Shown in pieces: positions 48,908 through 57,134 of a DNA stretch of 64,000 bases. The stretch comes from Sinomonas atrocyanea (GTDB taxonomy: Bacteria > Actinomycetota > Actinomycetes > Actinomycetales > Micrococcaceae): contig NZ_JAUSRH010000004.1 in assembly GCF_030811715.1 (NCBI RefSeq), forward strand, positions 124,001 through 188,000. The letters are read 5' to 3'. The position numbers were made by a program, and so were the translations under genes. Below the pieces are notes generated by a model. It was not told the origin of the DNA. It saw nothing but the letters and a program-made list of their open reading frames with translations, and ran no database searches. Numbering within the stretch: position 1 is the stretch's first letter; each line of letters starts with the position of its first letter.

Positions 48908-49164
48908 GTCTTCCTCCCGCTCCTGAACGCCGCCTCCGGAGGGTGATTGCCCTGCATCCAAAGTCGCACCGCCGCCTCGATGCCGTCACGCGTATTCAGT
49001 ACTCGATTTCGAGGCCCGGCCGAGGCCGGCACTACCCGAACCGCGCGCGAATCCTGCGGAGGGCACCCTCTAGGACCCCACCCGGATGCCGACTGCGTAG
49101 TCGTCCGCGTCACCGATGGACCTCTCTCGGCATCTCCCCCGCGTCGCGCGGTATCTTCGAAAGC

Positions 49165-49473
49165 ATGCCCAACCCCGACGCCCCGTCGCTGCACGAGACG
49201 ATGCTCGAGATGATCCATGAGGCCCGCAGGCGCGGGATGTCGCACAACATGTACTCCCTGGGGGCCTGCGATCTGCTGCTGGAGATCCACGCCCCGGGCG
49301 GGGAGGCGATGGGTTCGCCGCGTGCAGGCTGCCTCGAGCGGTGGCCCTGCAGCACCGTGCTGGGCATCATCGGTGGTCTGGGACGCGTCCCCGAGTGGCA
49401 GTCGGGGTCCTTGACAGGCCACCCAGGCGACCCCAGCAGGTCCGCCTGGAGCGGCACCTCGTCCGTTCGCTAG
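49165..49473 (+). CDS. Hypothetical protein, tentative
   Basis: A 102-residue frame starting MPNPDAPSLHETMLEMIHEA. The first ~50 residues (HEARRRGMSHNMYSLGACDLLLEIHAPGG) look protein-like; the rest is rich in Gly/Ser/Pro and may be non-native. The Shine-Dalgarno is weak (GAAAG). Its stop overlaps the stop of the sigma-factor gene on the other strand. It may be real only in its first part, or be a decayed gene. No family recognised. Confidence 0.4.
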   Translation: MPNPDAPSLHETMLEMIHEARRRGMSHNMYSLGACDLLLEIHAPGGEAMGSPRAGCLERWPCSTVLGIIGGLGRVPEWQSGSLTGHPGDPSRSAWSGTSSVR

Positions 49474-50249
49474 GCGTCCACGGCCACGCGTGGACGCAGC
49501 CTTGTGAACAGGCGGTTCAGGCACCGCGAAACGTGCATCTGGTTCGTTCCGAGCCGCCGGGCAATCTCCGCCTGGGTCAGCTCCATGCCGAAGCGCAGGC
49601 GGAGGAGCTCGAGATCCTCCGGTGAGGCGTCGACGAGGGCAGCGGCGACCGTCTGGACAGCTTCGACCCGGGCGAATCCGGGGTCCTCACACGCTGCAAT
49701 CCTGGCGGGAATCTCGTCGGGGCGGTCTTCTTCGCGATCGGCCACTTCGATCGGCGGAGTCATCATCGCGGCGTCGGCAGCGTTGGCCTCGACGATCCTC
49801 TCCACTGATACCTGCATCTCCTGCGCGAGCTCTTCGGTCGTGGGCTCCCGGCCCAGCCGCTGCTGGAGCCGGGGCATCACCGAGCGCACCCTGAGCCGCA
49901 GGTCCAGTACAGGACGGGGCGGTCTGACCATCCAGCTCTGGTCCCGCAGGTAGTGCTTGATCTCCCCTTCGATGCTCGCCACCGCGTACGGGACGAAGCC
50001 GTGCCCCAGGTCCTCGCGGTATCTCCTCGCGGCCTTCACCAGGGCCAGCCGCGCCACCTGACGCAGATCCTCCTGGTCGTGGCCCGGGCACCTGAACCGA
50101 TGGGCCAGCGCGTCCGCGAGCCCCACATATTCGGCCGCCAGGTCCGCCGGCCCCGAGGCCCGGTCCCCCTCGCGGCATCCGGTCCCCTCACCCCCCGAGG
50201 GGCTGTCGCCACCAGCAGAGCGGCGCGGGCGATTGCGGGTGTTCTCCAT
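49470..50249 (-). CDS. RNA polymerase sigma factor, SigB/SigF/SigG group
   Basis: A 259-residue group 3 sigma-70 protein. After ~35 disordered residues, region 2 is seen in YVGLADALAHRFRCPGHDQEDLRQVARLALVKAARRYREDLGHGFVPYAVASIEGEIKHYLRDQSWMVRPPR, region 3 around residues 125-180 (LGREPTTEELAQEMQVSVERI) and region 4 in LTQAEIARRLGTNQMHVSRCLNRLFTRL. Length and region 3 place it with stress/sporulation-type sigma factors of actinobacteria. Its promoter (50289-50317) carries a TTGCG-N4-CGCAA palindrome. No anti-sigma partner (RsbW/UsfX-type kinase or antagonist) is encoded nearby, which is unusual for this group. Confidence 0.93.
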   Translation of the reverse strand: MENTRNRPRRSAGGDSPSGGEGTGCREGDRASGPADLAAEYVGLADALAHRFRCPGHDQEDLRQVARLALVKAARRYREDLGHGFVPYAVASIEGEIKHYLRDQSWMVRPPRPVLDLRLRVRSVMPRLQQRLGREPTTEELAQEMQVSVERIVEANAADAAMMTPPIEVADREEDRPDEIPARIAACEDPGFARVEAVQTVAAALVDASPEDLELLRLRFGMELTQAEIARRLGTNQMHVSRCLNRLFTRLRPRVAVDA

Positions 50250-50288
50250 GACGGACCTCCTTGCTGGGAAAGCCGAACAGGTGCCGCG

Positions 50289-50317
50289 ATTCTAGGAAAA
50301 CAATTGCGCACCCGCAA
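50289..50317 (-). promoter_or_regulatory. Sigma-factor promoter with TTGCG-N4-CGCAA operator
   Basis: On the minus strand -35 TTGCGG (50317-50312), a 17-bp spacer and -10 TAGAAT (50294-50289) form a good promoter ~40 bases before the ATG. The palindrome TTGCG-CACC-CGCAA (50304-50317) covers the -35. On the minus strand it reads TTGCGGGTGCGCAA, 13 of 14 identical to the site at 25329-25342. Two degenerate copies, TTGCGCTCATGCAA (50366-50379) and TTGCCTGACGCAA (50384-50396), lie on the side of the divergent exchanger gene. Confidence 0.7.
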
Positions 50318-50464
50318 CCATTTTTCCCAGAAGCGGCGGATGCAAACGTGGATCCTTCTAGTCAGTTGCGCTCATGCAATTGTTTGCCTGACGCAACGGG
50401 CGGGAATCAGTGGGTGGAGTCGACCCGGAGGCGTCCCGGGTCCGGACCGAACGGAGGATCACCT

Positions 50465-51529
50465 ATGTCGTCGTGGCCGCTGTGGTTGCTGCTGCTGCTC
50501 TTCGTCGCCGCCGCCGCGGTCATCTGGGTGGCGGGCATCCAGCTCTCGAAGCAGACCGACGTCCTCGACGCGCGGCTGCATCTGGGCTCGGCACTGGGCG
50601 GCCTGATCCTGCTCGCCGTGGCCACCAACCTGCCCGAGATCGCCATCACGGTCAGTGCCGCCATCTCGGGCAACCTGGGAGTCGCGGTCGGCAACATCCT
50701 CGGCGGCATCGCGGTCCAGACGGTGGTCCTGGTGGCCCTGGACGCCTTCGGCACACGAAAGGGAGAACCCCTGATGTACCGGGCGTCCTCCCTGACGCTC
50801 GTCATCGAGGCCGTGACCGTGGTGGGCGTCCTGGGAGTCGTGGTCGCCGGTAGCCAGATGCCCTCGAGCCTCGTCGCCTTCCACCTGACCCCCGCCGCCG
50901 TCCTCATCACCGCCGTGTGGATCGTCGGCCTCCTCGCCGTCCAGCGGAGCCAGAAGGGCCTGCCCTGGCACGAGCAGGGCAACGCCCCCGGATCCCAGGC
51001 CAAGCCGAAGGGACACAGCAAGGACCCCGGCGACGGCAGCAAGGGCAAGAAGGTCGGCACGGGCCGCGCCGCCCTGATCTTCGCCGTGGCCGCCGTGGCC
51101 ACCCTGGTCGCCGGCGTCGTGCTCGAGCGCAGCGGCGACGAGATCGCCGGCCACATCGGCCTCTCCGGAGTCCTCTTCGGCGCCACCATCCTCGCACTGG
51201 CCACCTCCCTGCCCGAGATCTCCACCGGACTGGCGTCCGTCAAGCAGGGCGACTACAGGCTCGCCGTCAGCGACATCTTCGGCGGGAATGCCTTCCTGCC
51301 CGTGCTCTTCCTCGTCGCAGTGCTCATCTCCGGCCAGCCCGTGCTGCCGCAGGCGCACAACACCGACATCTACCTCACGGCCCTCGCGATCCTCCTGACC
51401 CTCGTCTACGTCATGAGCCTGATCTTCCGCCCCAGGCGCAGGATCGCGGGCATGGGCGCCGATTCGTTCATCGTGCTGGTCCTCTACCTGCTCGGCGTCG
51501 CGGGACTCTTCGCCGTCGCCTCCGGATAG
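50465..51529 (+). CDS. Sodium/calcium exchanger family (CaCA) membrane protein
   Basis: A 354-residue integral membrane protein with two homologous halves. Each carries an alpha-repeat: GLILLAVATNLPEIAITVSAAISGNLGVAVGNILGG in the first and GATILALATSLPEISTGLASVKQGDYRLAVSDIFGGNAF in the second, with the ion-binding A-T-x-L-P-E glutamates. A hydrophilic Lys/Gly-rich loop of ~45 residues connects them. Substrate ion (Ca2+/H+, Na+ or K+) cannot be told. The start has a GGAGGATC Shine-Dalgarno. It is divergent from the sigma factor, with which it shares a regulatory region. Confidence 0.92.
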   Translation: MSSWPLWLLLLLFVAAAAVIWVAGIQLSKQTDVLDARLHLGSALGGLILLAVATNLPEIAITVSAAISGNLGVAVGNILGGIAVQTVVLVALDAFGTRKGEPLMYRASSLTLVIEAVTVVGVLGVVVAGSQMPSSLVAFHLTPAAVLITAVWIVGLLAVQRSQKGLPWHEQGNAPGSQAKPKGHSKDPGDGSKGKKVGTGRAALIFAVAAVATLVAGVVLERSGDEIAGHIGLSGVLFGATILALATSLPEISTGLASVKQGDYRLAVSDIFGGNAFLPVLFLVAVLISGQPVLPQAHNTDIYLTALAILLTLVYVMSLIFRPRRRIAGMGADSFIVLVLYLLGVAGLFAVASG

Positions 51530-51604
51530 GCCGCACCCCGCGCGGCCAACCCGGCGCGGCCCGCGCCGGGCCCATCGGCCCTGACGCCGCCGACGGCCCC
51601 TGCG

Positions 51605-51610
51605 TAGCCT
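51605..51610 (+). promoter_or_regulatory. -10 box of a probable leaderless ABC exporter promoter
   Basis: TAGCCT lies exactly 6 nt before the ATG at 51617, which has no Shine-Dalgarno; CTGACG 18 bp upstream is a possible -35. Transcription would begin at the A of the start codon. Confidence 0.6.
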
Positions 51611-51616
51611 CGCTGT

Positions 51617-52585
51617 ATGGACGGAGTGCCGGCCATCCGCGTGCGCGATCTGGTGAAGACCTTCGGCGACGTCACCGCCGTCGACCGTCTGAGCTTCGAC
51701 GTCGCCGCCGGCGAGGTGTTCGCGTTCCTCGGCCCGAACGGGGCCGGGAAGTCGACCGCGATCAACGTCCTGTGCACCCTCGCCTCCCCCACCTCGGGGG
51801 CCGCGAGCGTGGGCGGGTTCGACGTCGTGGCCAACCCCCACGAGGTCCGCGCCCACATCGGCCTCGTGTTCCAGGAGACCACGCTGGACAAGCAGCTCAC
51901 GGCCGAGGAGAACCTGCGCTTCCATGCGGTCCTGTACGGGGTCCCGCGGGTGCAGCGGGGCGCCAGGATCGCACACGTCCTCGAGCTCGTGGGCCTCTCG
52001 GCGCGCAGGAAGGACCTCGTGGCGACGTTCTCCGGCGGCATGGCCCGGCGGCTCGAGATCGCGCGCGCCATGCTGCACACGCCGGCGGTCCTCTTCCTCG
52101 ACGAGCCCACGATCGGCCTCGACCCGCAGACCCGGGCCGTCATGTGGGAGGACATCCTCACGCTGCGCCGCGAGGAGGGGGTGACGGTGTTCCTCACGAC
52201 CCACTACATGGACGAGGCCGAGGTCGCCGACCGCATCGGGATCATCGACCAGGGGCGGCTGATCGCCCTCGGCACCCCGGAGGAGCTCAAGGCGGCCGCA
52301 GGCGCGGAGAGCATCCTCCTGCACACGGCGGACGACGACGCGGCGCGGCTCACGCTCGAGGCGTCCGGCTACCGCTGCACCCCGGACGGCGGCCGGCTCG
52401 CTGTCGAGGCGACGCACGCCGCGACGGAGCTGCCCGCGGTCATCGCGCTGCTCGGCGGCAGCGTGCTCTCGGCCCAGATCCATGAGCCGTCCCTGGACGA
52501 CATGTTCCTGCACTACACGGGCCGGCAGATCCGCGACCAGAGTGAGCAGCAGGCGTTCCCGCCGGCGTGGCGGAGCAGGAGGTAG
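51617..52585 (+). CDS. ABC exporter ATP-binding protein, DrrA type
   Basis: A 322-residue ATPase of the drug/daunorubicin-resistance class. Walker A GPNGAGKST, Q-loop VFQETTLDKQLTAEENL, signature FSGGMARRLEIARAM, Walker B AVLFLDEPTIGLDPQTRAVMWE and switch His in TTHYMDEAE are present. The C-terminal ~85 residues (after EELKAAAG) are the DrrA C-terminal domain ending in HEPSLDDMFLHYTGRQIRD, which contributes to pump assembly. Two bases separate it from the permease gene. The substrate is unknown; antibiotics, lipids or pigments are typical. Confidence 0.94.
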   Translation: MDGVPAIRVRDLVKTFGDVTAVDRLSFDVAAGEVFAFLGPNGAGKSTAINVLCTLASPTSGAASVGGFDVVANPHEVRAHIGLVFQETTLDKQLTAEENLRFHAVLYGVPRVQRGARIAHVLELVGLSARRKDLVATFSGGMARRLEIARAMLHTPAVLFLDEPTIGLDPQTRAVMWEDILTLRREEGVTVFLTTHYMDEAEVADRIGIIDQGRLIALGTPEELKAAAGAESILLHTADDDAARLTLEASGYRCTPDGGRLAVEATHAATELPAVIALLGGSVLSAQIHEPSLDDMFLHYTGRQIRDQSEQQAFPPAWRSRR

Positions 52586-52587
52586 AG

Positions 52588-53439
52588 ATGGCGTCCATCA
52601 GGACCGCCTCGCTCGGAACGGTGTCCCTCGGCGCGGTGTCCCTCGGCACGATCGGCATGGTCTGGCAGCGCGAGCTGCTGCGGTACGTACGCACTCCCTC
52701 GCGCATCTTCACCGGGCTCGCCCAGCCGCTCCTGTTCCTGTTCGTGCTCGGCTACGGCATGGGCAGCCTCGTCGGCTCGACGGGCGGGCTGGACTTCCGC
52801 ATGTTCGTCTTCCCCGGCATCGTGGCCATGAGCGTCGTGTCGACGTCGATCTTCAGCGCCATCTCGATCGTCTGGGACCGGGAGTTCGGGTTCCTGCGCG
52901 AGATGCTCGTGGCCCCGGTGCCGCGCTGGGCGCTCGTGATGGGCAAGACGGCAGGCGGCGCGACAGTCGCCACGGGGCAGGGCACCATCATGCTCGTGCT
53001 CGCGCCGCTCGTCGGGGTGGACCTCACGGTCCTGACCATCGCCGCGGTGATCGCCATCGAGTTCGTCATGGCCGCCGCGCTCACGGCATTCGGGGTGTTC
53101 GTGGCGAGCCGCATCACCCGCATGGAGGGCTTCCAGATGGTCATGCAGCTCGTGCTGCTGCCCATGATCTTCCTCTCGGGGGCGCTGTTCCCGCTCGCCG
53201 GGCTGCCGCTGTGGCTCGACATCCTCACCCGCCTCAACCCGCTGACCTACGCGGTCGCGCCGCTGCGCTCGGTGGTCTTCGGGGCCCAGAACCTGCCGGC
53301 CGCGGCGCTGGCCCGCTTCCCGAGCGACGTGACGCTGTTCGGCTGGACCCTCTCGGTCTGGACCGAACTGGCGATCACCGTGGTGTTCGCCGCCGTCTTC
53401 CTCGCCCTCGCGGTCAGGGGGTTCGGGCGCCGGCTCTGA
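52588..53439 (+). CDS. ABC-2 type exporter permease, DrrB type
   Basis: A 283-residue membrane protein with six helices of the ABC-2 family. The conserved parts are MVWQRELLRYVRTPSRIFTGLAQPLLFLFVLGYG, ISIVWDREFGFLREMLVAPVPRWALVMGKTAGG (the family's F-L-R-E-x-L-V-A-P loop) and LPMIFLSGALFPLAGLPLWLDILTRLNPLTYAV. I use the ATG at 52588, five bases after AGGAGG; a GTG seven codons upstream would overlap the ATPase gene. It pairs with the preceding ATPase. Confidence 0.94.
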   Translation: MASIRTASLGTVSLGAVSLGTIGMVWQRELLRYVRTPSRIFTGLAQPLLFLFVLGYGMGSLVGSTGGLDFRMFVFPGIVAMSVVSTSIFSAISIVWDREFGFLREMLVAPVPRWALVMGKTAGGATVATGQGTIMLVLAPLVGVDLTVLTIAAVIAIEFVMAAALTAFGVFVASRITRMEGFQMVMQLVLLPMIFLSGALFPLAGLPLWLDILTRLNPLTYAVAPLRSVVFGAQNLPAAALARFPSDVTLFGWTLSVWTELAITVVFAAVFLALAVRGFGRRL

Positions 53440-53476
53440 CTCACTGCCGCAGCACGGCGGCGGCCCGCGAGCGCGG

Positions 53477-54289
53477 CTAGCTGGCTTCCTCGGCGCCCAG
53501 CCGGCCGGAGGTCCCGGCGTGCGCCCCCTGCGCGATCGTGACGCGGACTCCGGCCCGGCGGAAGAGCTCGACCTCGTGCGGATCGGCATCGGCGTCGGTG
53601 ACCAGCATCCAGGGCAGGGGCAGCCGCACCCAGGCGTGGAAGGGACGCTGGCCGAGCTTGCTCGAGTCTGCGAGAACGTAGACGTCGGCCCCCCGTCGGG
53701 CCATCAGTTCCTTCAGACGGGTCTGGGCCTGGTCCGCCTCGCAGATCCCATCGTCCGCCGTCACAGCGTCGGCACCCAGGAACACCCTGTCGAACGTCAT
53801 GCGCTCGAGGGCCGCCTCGGCCAGGGGGCCAACGAAGGTCTGGCTCACACTGCGCAGCCGCCCCCCGAGGCAGTCGACGTGGATCCCCGGGGAATCGGCG
53901 AGCTCCTGGACGGTGTTGAGGGCCGGCGTGGTGACGGTGAGGCCGCTGCGGTCGCGCAGGGCGTGGGCGAGCGCGCCGACGGTGGACCCGCCGTCGAGCA
54001 GGATCGATTCGCCGGCCTGGACCTGCCCGGCGGCCCACTGCGCGATGGCCTGCTTCTCCTCGAAGGCCTCGCCGATCCGCTGCCGGAGGGACGCCTCAGG
54101 GTGCGCGCCGATCGCGAGCGCGCCGCCGTAGGTCCTGGCCAGCTTCCCTTCGTCGTTCAGGAGCGCAAGGTCCCGGCGGATCGTGGAGGCTGTCACGTTG
54201 AAGCGCTGCGAGAGCTCCTCGACCGACGTCAGCCCCGCCGTGGTGGCAAGGCGGTAGATCTCTTCCCGCCGGGCTTTTGCCGTCGTCAT
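53477..54289 (-). CDS. DeoR/GlpR family transcriptional regulator
   Basis: A 270-residue sugar-responsive repressor. N-terminal helix-turn-helix: AKARREEIYRLATTAGLTSVEELSQRFNVTASTIRRDLALLNDEGKLARTYGGAL, the DeoR signature. The C-terminal sensor domain has the ISOCOT-like GESILLDGGSTVGALAHALRD and later VYVLADSSKLGQRPFHAWV. These proteins sense phosphorylated sugar intermediates. It is the last gene of the minus-strand sugar-acid operon, 98 bases after the SDR. It is the obvious candidate for binding the inverted 15-bp sites at 58170-58283. Shine-Dalgarno AAGGGGA supports the ATG at 54289. Confidence 0.93.
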   Translation of the reverse strand: MTTAKARREEIYRLATTAGLTSVEELSQRFNVTASTIRRDLALLNDEGKLARTYGGALAIGAHPEASLRQRIGEAFEEKQAIAQWAAGQVQAGESILLDGGSTVGALAHALRDRSGLTVTTPALNTVQELADSPGIHVDCLGGRLRSVSQTFVGPLAEAALERMTFDRVFLGADAVTADDGICEADQAQTRLKELMARRGADVYVLADSSKLGQRPFHAWVRLPLPWMLVTDADADPHEVELFRRAGVRVTIAQGAHAGTSGRLGAEEAS

Positions 54290-54387
54290 CCGGGTCCCCT
54301 TCGGCTCACGTGGGCGCACGGGCTCGACAGTGAGCCGGCGCCTCCCCTCATGGTAGCCAGTGGTGCGGCGCGGCCGCGGGGCGCGCG

Positions 54388-55068
54388 CTATAGCGACGCC
54401 CCGGCGCAGATGACGTAGTCCTGTCCCGTGATCGATCCGCCATGAGGGCCGATGAGGAAAGCTACGAGGGCCGCTACATCGTCCGGGTCGACGAGGTGGC
54501 CGAGCGGGGTCGACACGGGGGGCACCTCCGCCCGTCTCGGGTCGGAGAGCATCGGGGTGTCCGTGGGGCCGGGCGAGACCACGTTGACGGTGATCCGGCG
54601 GGGCGCAAGCTCCTTGGCCCAGGACCTGCCGAGTCCGAGGAGCGCGGCCTTGGTCGCGGCGTAGTGGCTCTTGCCCGCGGCGCCGGCAGCGGTCCTGCTG
54701 CCGAGGAGCACGATCCGGCCGCCGTCCGGCATCGACGGCACGAGGGTGTCCGCGAGGACGCTCGCCGCCGCGACGTGGACGGCGAACATCTCCTGCAGCG
54801 CCGCCGTGTCGAGGCCGCCCAAGCGGCCCGTGCGCTGCAGCCCGGCGGCGTGGACCAGCGCACTGGCAGGAGCGAGGCCCGTGACGGCGTCGGCGACCGA
54901 GTGCGGATCAGCGAGGTCGGCGTGGCACCAGCTGAACCTATCGCCGAGGTCGGTCTCCCTGCGGCTCAGCCCGGTGACACGCCACCCTTCCGACAGGAGA
55001 CGTTCCGCGATCGCGCGTCCGATGCCGGAGCTGCAGCCGGTGACGACGGCGTGCTGCTGCTCATGCAT
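54388..55068 (-). CDS. Short-chain dehydrogenase/reductase of the sugar-acid locus
   Basis: A 226-residue classical SDR: AVVTGCSSGIGRAIAERLLSEGW (cofactor motif), LVHAAGLQRTG in place of N-N-A-G, LLGSRTAAGAAGKSHYAATKAALLG (Ser, Tyr and Lys of the catalytic triad) and VVSPGPTDTPM. No Asp/Arg at the end of beta-2 settles NAD versus NADP use. The C-terminal SITGQDYVICAGASL is typical of sugar or acyl SDRs. It overlaps the sialidase-like gene by eight bases. In this setting it probably oxidises a hydroxyl of a sugar acid. Confidence 0.92.
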   Translation of the reverse strand: MHEQQHAVVTGCSSGIGRAIAERLLSEGWRVTGLSRRETDLGDRFSWCHADLADPHSVADAVTGLAPASALVHAAGLQRTGRLGGLDTAALQEMFAVHVAAASVLADTLVPSMPDGGRIVLLGSRTAAGAAGKSHYAATKAALLGLGRSWAKELAPRRITVNVVSPGPTDTPMLSDPRRAEVPPVSTPLGHLVDPDDVAALVAFLIGPHGGSITGQDYVICAGASL

Positions 55069-56314
55069 CGGTGTCGCCGCCGGGGGTGGTGGCGCCGCCG
55101 TAGGCCCACTCCGGACGGACCTTGACGTACTTGATGGCCCGGCGGAAGTAGGTGTAGGCGATGTTGAGCTCGCCGTCCGGTCCTTGGTGGATGGAGGGGT
55201 AGGAGAACTCGCGGTTCAGCCCGTCGCGGGAGTTGTTGGACAGGCAGTAGCCGTCCCCGACCTCGAGGTTCCGGCGGATGGGCCAGGTCCGCCCCGAGTC
55301 CTCCGAGATCGCGAGGGTCATGGGGGCGCGCGGGGTCCCCCAGAAGGCGGTCCGCCCGGCCGCCTGAGGGGCGGGCTCGGCAGCGGGCGTGCCGGACTCT
55401 GGCGTGCCCTCCTCGATGAGGCCGTCGTCGTCGATCTCGTCGTAGAGGGAGAGGCGCCGCTCGGTCGTCTCCTCTGCGCGGCGGTGGTTGTAGACGAGGG
55501 CGAGCCGGCCGTCGGCGAGGGCCGTGAACTGGATGGACGAGTTGTTGTTCGGCAGCTCGGTGGGCTCGGGCTCGCTCCACGTGGCGCCATCGTCGCTGGA
55601 CCGGGACTCGTAGATCGAATCGGCCCAGCGGCTGCGGTAGAGGGCCAGGAGGGACCCGTCGGGGAGCGGCTGGATGTCCATGTGGACGCAGCCGACGCTT
55701 CCGGGCACGAGCTGCTCGTGCCAGGTGCGGCCCTCGTCGTCCGAGACCATCACAGCACTGTCGTCATTGTTGCCGACCCACTTCTCTCCCGGGGTGGTGA
55801 GGCAGCGGAAGACCGGGACGAGCCACCGGCCGGAGGGGAGGATCAGGGGCGGCTGCCGCACGAAGACGCCGCCGGCCTCGGTGGTCGGGAACAGGGTCTC
55901 CACCGGGCCCCACGTCCTGCCGCTGTCGGTCGAGATGCGGCGGCGGACCTCGGCGGTGTCCTGGTTGCCGGCGCGCTGCGCCGTGTACAGGAGCCAGACC
56001 TCCTCTCCCCCGGGGGTGAAGAGGATGGGGTTCTGCTCGGAGCGCGTGCCGTCGTCCGAGAGCTGCTGGGGCTCCGACCAGTGGCCGCTGCCGGGTTCGA
56101 GGGCGGAGAACCACACCGAGATGTCGCCGATGCCCTCCTGCGTGCCGCCGAACCACACACAGCCCAAGCGCCCGTCGGGGAGGGTCTGGAGGTTGGCGGC
56201 GTGGGACTGGACGGTGGCTGCGGGTAGGTAGGCGAAGGTTGCCCCGTCGGCGTCGCGGAGGATGCCGTCGCGGGTGATCGCGCTGTAGGCGCTGTCGATA
56301 GTGTTGCTGGTCAT
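55061..56314 (-). CDS. Sialidase-fold (BNR/Asp-box) protein without signal peptide
   Basis: A 417-residue six-bladed beta-propeller protein. Four Asp-box motifs (S-x-D-x-G-x-T-W) are visible: STDSGRTWG (~residue 128), SDDEGRTWH (~191), SSDDGATWS (~241) and SEDSGRTWP (~345). The family is annotated as predicted neuraminidase/exo-alpha-sialidase. No signal peptide, lipobox or membrane helix is present, and the operon around it encodes cytoplasmic sugar-acid enzymes, so it probably acts on an imported small molecule. A canonical F/Y-R-I-P arginine motif at the N-terminus is not seen. Hydrolysis of sialic acid is therefore uncertain. It starts 7 bases after the aldolase gene. Confidence 0.85.
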   Translation of the reverse strand: MTSNTIDSAYSAITRDGILRDADGATFAYLPAATVQSHAANLQTLPDGRLGCVWFGGTQEGIGDISVWFSALEPGSGHWSEPQQLSDDGTRSEQNPILFTPGGEEVWLLYTAQRAGNQDTAEVRRRISTDSGRTWGPVETLFPTTEAGGVFVRQPPLILPSGRWLVPVFRCLTTPGEKWVGNNDDSAVMVSDDEGRTWHEQLVPGSVGCVHMDIQPLPDGSLLALYRSRWADSIYESRSSDDGATWSEPEPTELPNNNSSIQFTALADGRLALVYNHRRAEETTERRLSLYDEIDDDGLIEEGTPESGTPAAEPAPQAAGRTAFWGTPRAPMTLAISEDSGRTWPIRRNLEVGDGYCLSNNSRDGLNREFSYPSIHQGPDGELNIAYTYFRRAIKYVKVRPEWAYGGATTPGGDTDA

Positions 56315-56321
56315 GGCGTTC

Positions 56322-57101
56322 TCAGTCCTGTGGAGTGGCTGCGTCGAGGTGGGCCTTGGCGGCCAGTTCGAGGTGGGTGAGGTCGGAGGCGACCGTCGCG
56401 AACGTGTACCCCTGCTGGAACCGCTGGGCCGCGATCGCCCCGGCCGCCGTATGGATCCCCGCCGCGATGCCGGCCGCTGCTGCCGCGTCTGCGACGACGG
56501 CGAGGGCCTGGTCGAACTCGGCCTGGACGGCGGGGTCGCCGGGGAAGGCGCCGCCGACGGCGAGGGTGAGGTCGGACGGGCCGACGTAGATGCCGTCGAG
56601 CCCGGGGGTCGCGCAGATCTCCTTGACGTTGGCCAGGCCCTCGGGGGTCTCGATCATCGCGAAGACGAGCGTTGTGGCATCGGCCTCGGCCGGGACGGGC
56701 CCGATCCGGAGGGCGGAGCGCATCGGGCCGTAGGAGCGGCGCCCCAGCGGCGGGTACTTCGCGGCGGCGACGGCCGCGGCGGCGTCGTCGGCGCTGTCGA
56801 TGAGCGGGACGATGACGCCGACCGCGCCGGCGTCGAGCGCCTTGCCGATCGAGGTCGGGCTGTTGCCGTCGACCCGGACCAGGCCGACCGCGCGCTGGGA
56901 GGCGTCGATGGCCATGAGCCCGTGGAGCACGCCCGAATAGCCGAGCAGCCCGTGCTGGGCGTCGAGGGCCACGTAGTCGTAGCCCAGCCGGGCGATCCGC
57001 TCGGTGGCCACCGGTGCGTCGAGCACGGACCAGTAGCCGACGGCGCGCTCGCGCGCGCGGATCTTCCGGGCGAACTCGAGGACCTGAGGTGAGGACGTCA
57101 T
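56322..57101 (-). CDS. HpcH/HpaI family aldolase
   Basis: A 259-residue class II pyruvate-dependent aldolase fold. Family pieces are YVALDAQHGLLGYS (base-region His), GVIVPLIDSADDAAA, the metal ligand Glu in FAMIETPEGLANVKEI and the second ligand Asp in GIYVGPSDLTLAVGG. Members (HpaI, GarL, YfaU) split 2-keto-3-deoxy sugar acids into pyruvate and an aldehyde. Within this operon it is the likely carbon-carbon cleavage step. It starts 33 bases after the aldo/keto reductase gene. Confidence 0.93.
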   Translation of the reverse strand: MTSSPQVLEFARKIRARERAVGYWSVLDAPVATERIARLGYDYVALDAQHGLLGYSGVLHGLMAIDASQRAVGLVRVDGNSPTSIGKALDAGAVGVIVPLIDSADDAAAAVAAAKYPPLGRRSYGPMRSALRIGPVPAEADATTLVFAMIETPEGLANVKEICATPGLDGIYVGPSDLTLAVGGAFPGDPAVQAEFDQALAVVADAAAAAGIAAGIHTAAGAIAAQRFQQGYTFATVASDLTHLELAAKAHLDAATPQD

Positions 57102-57134
57102 GATGGGTCTGCTTCCGTTTCTCGTGGGCTCGGG

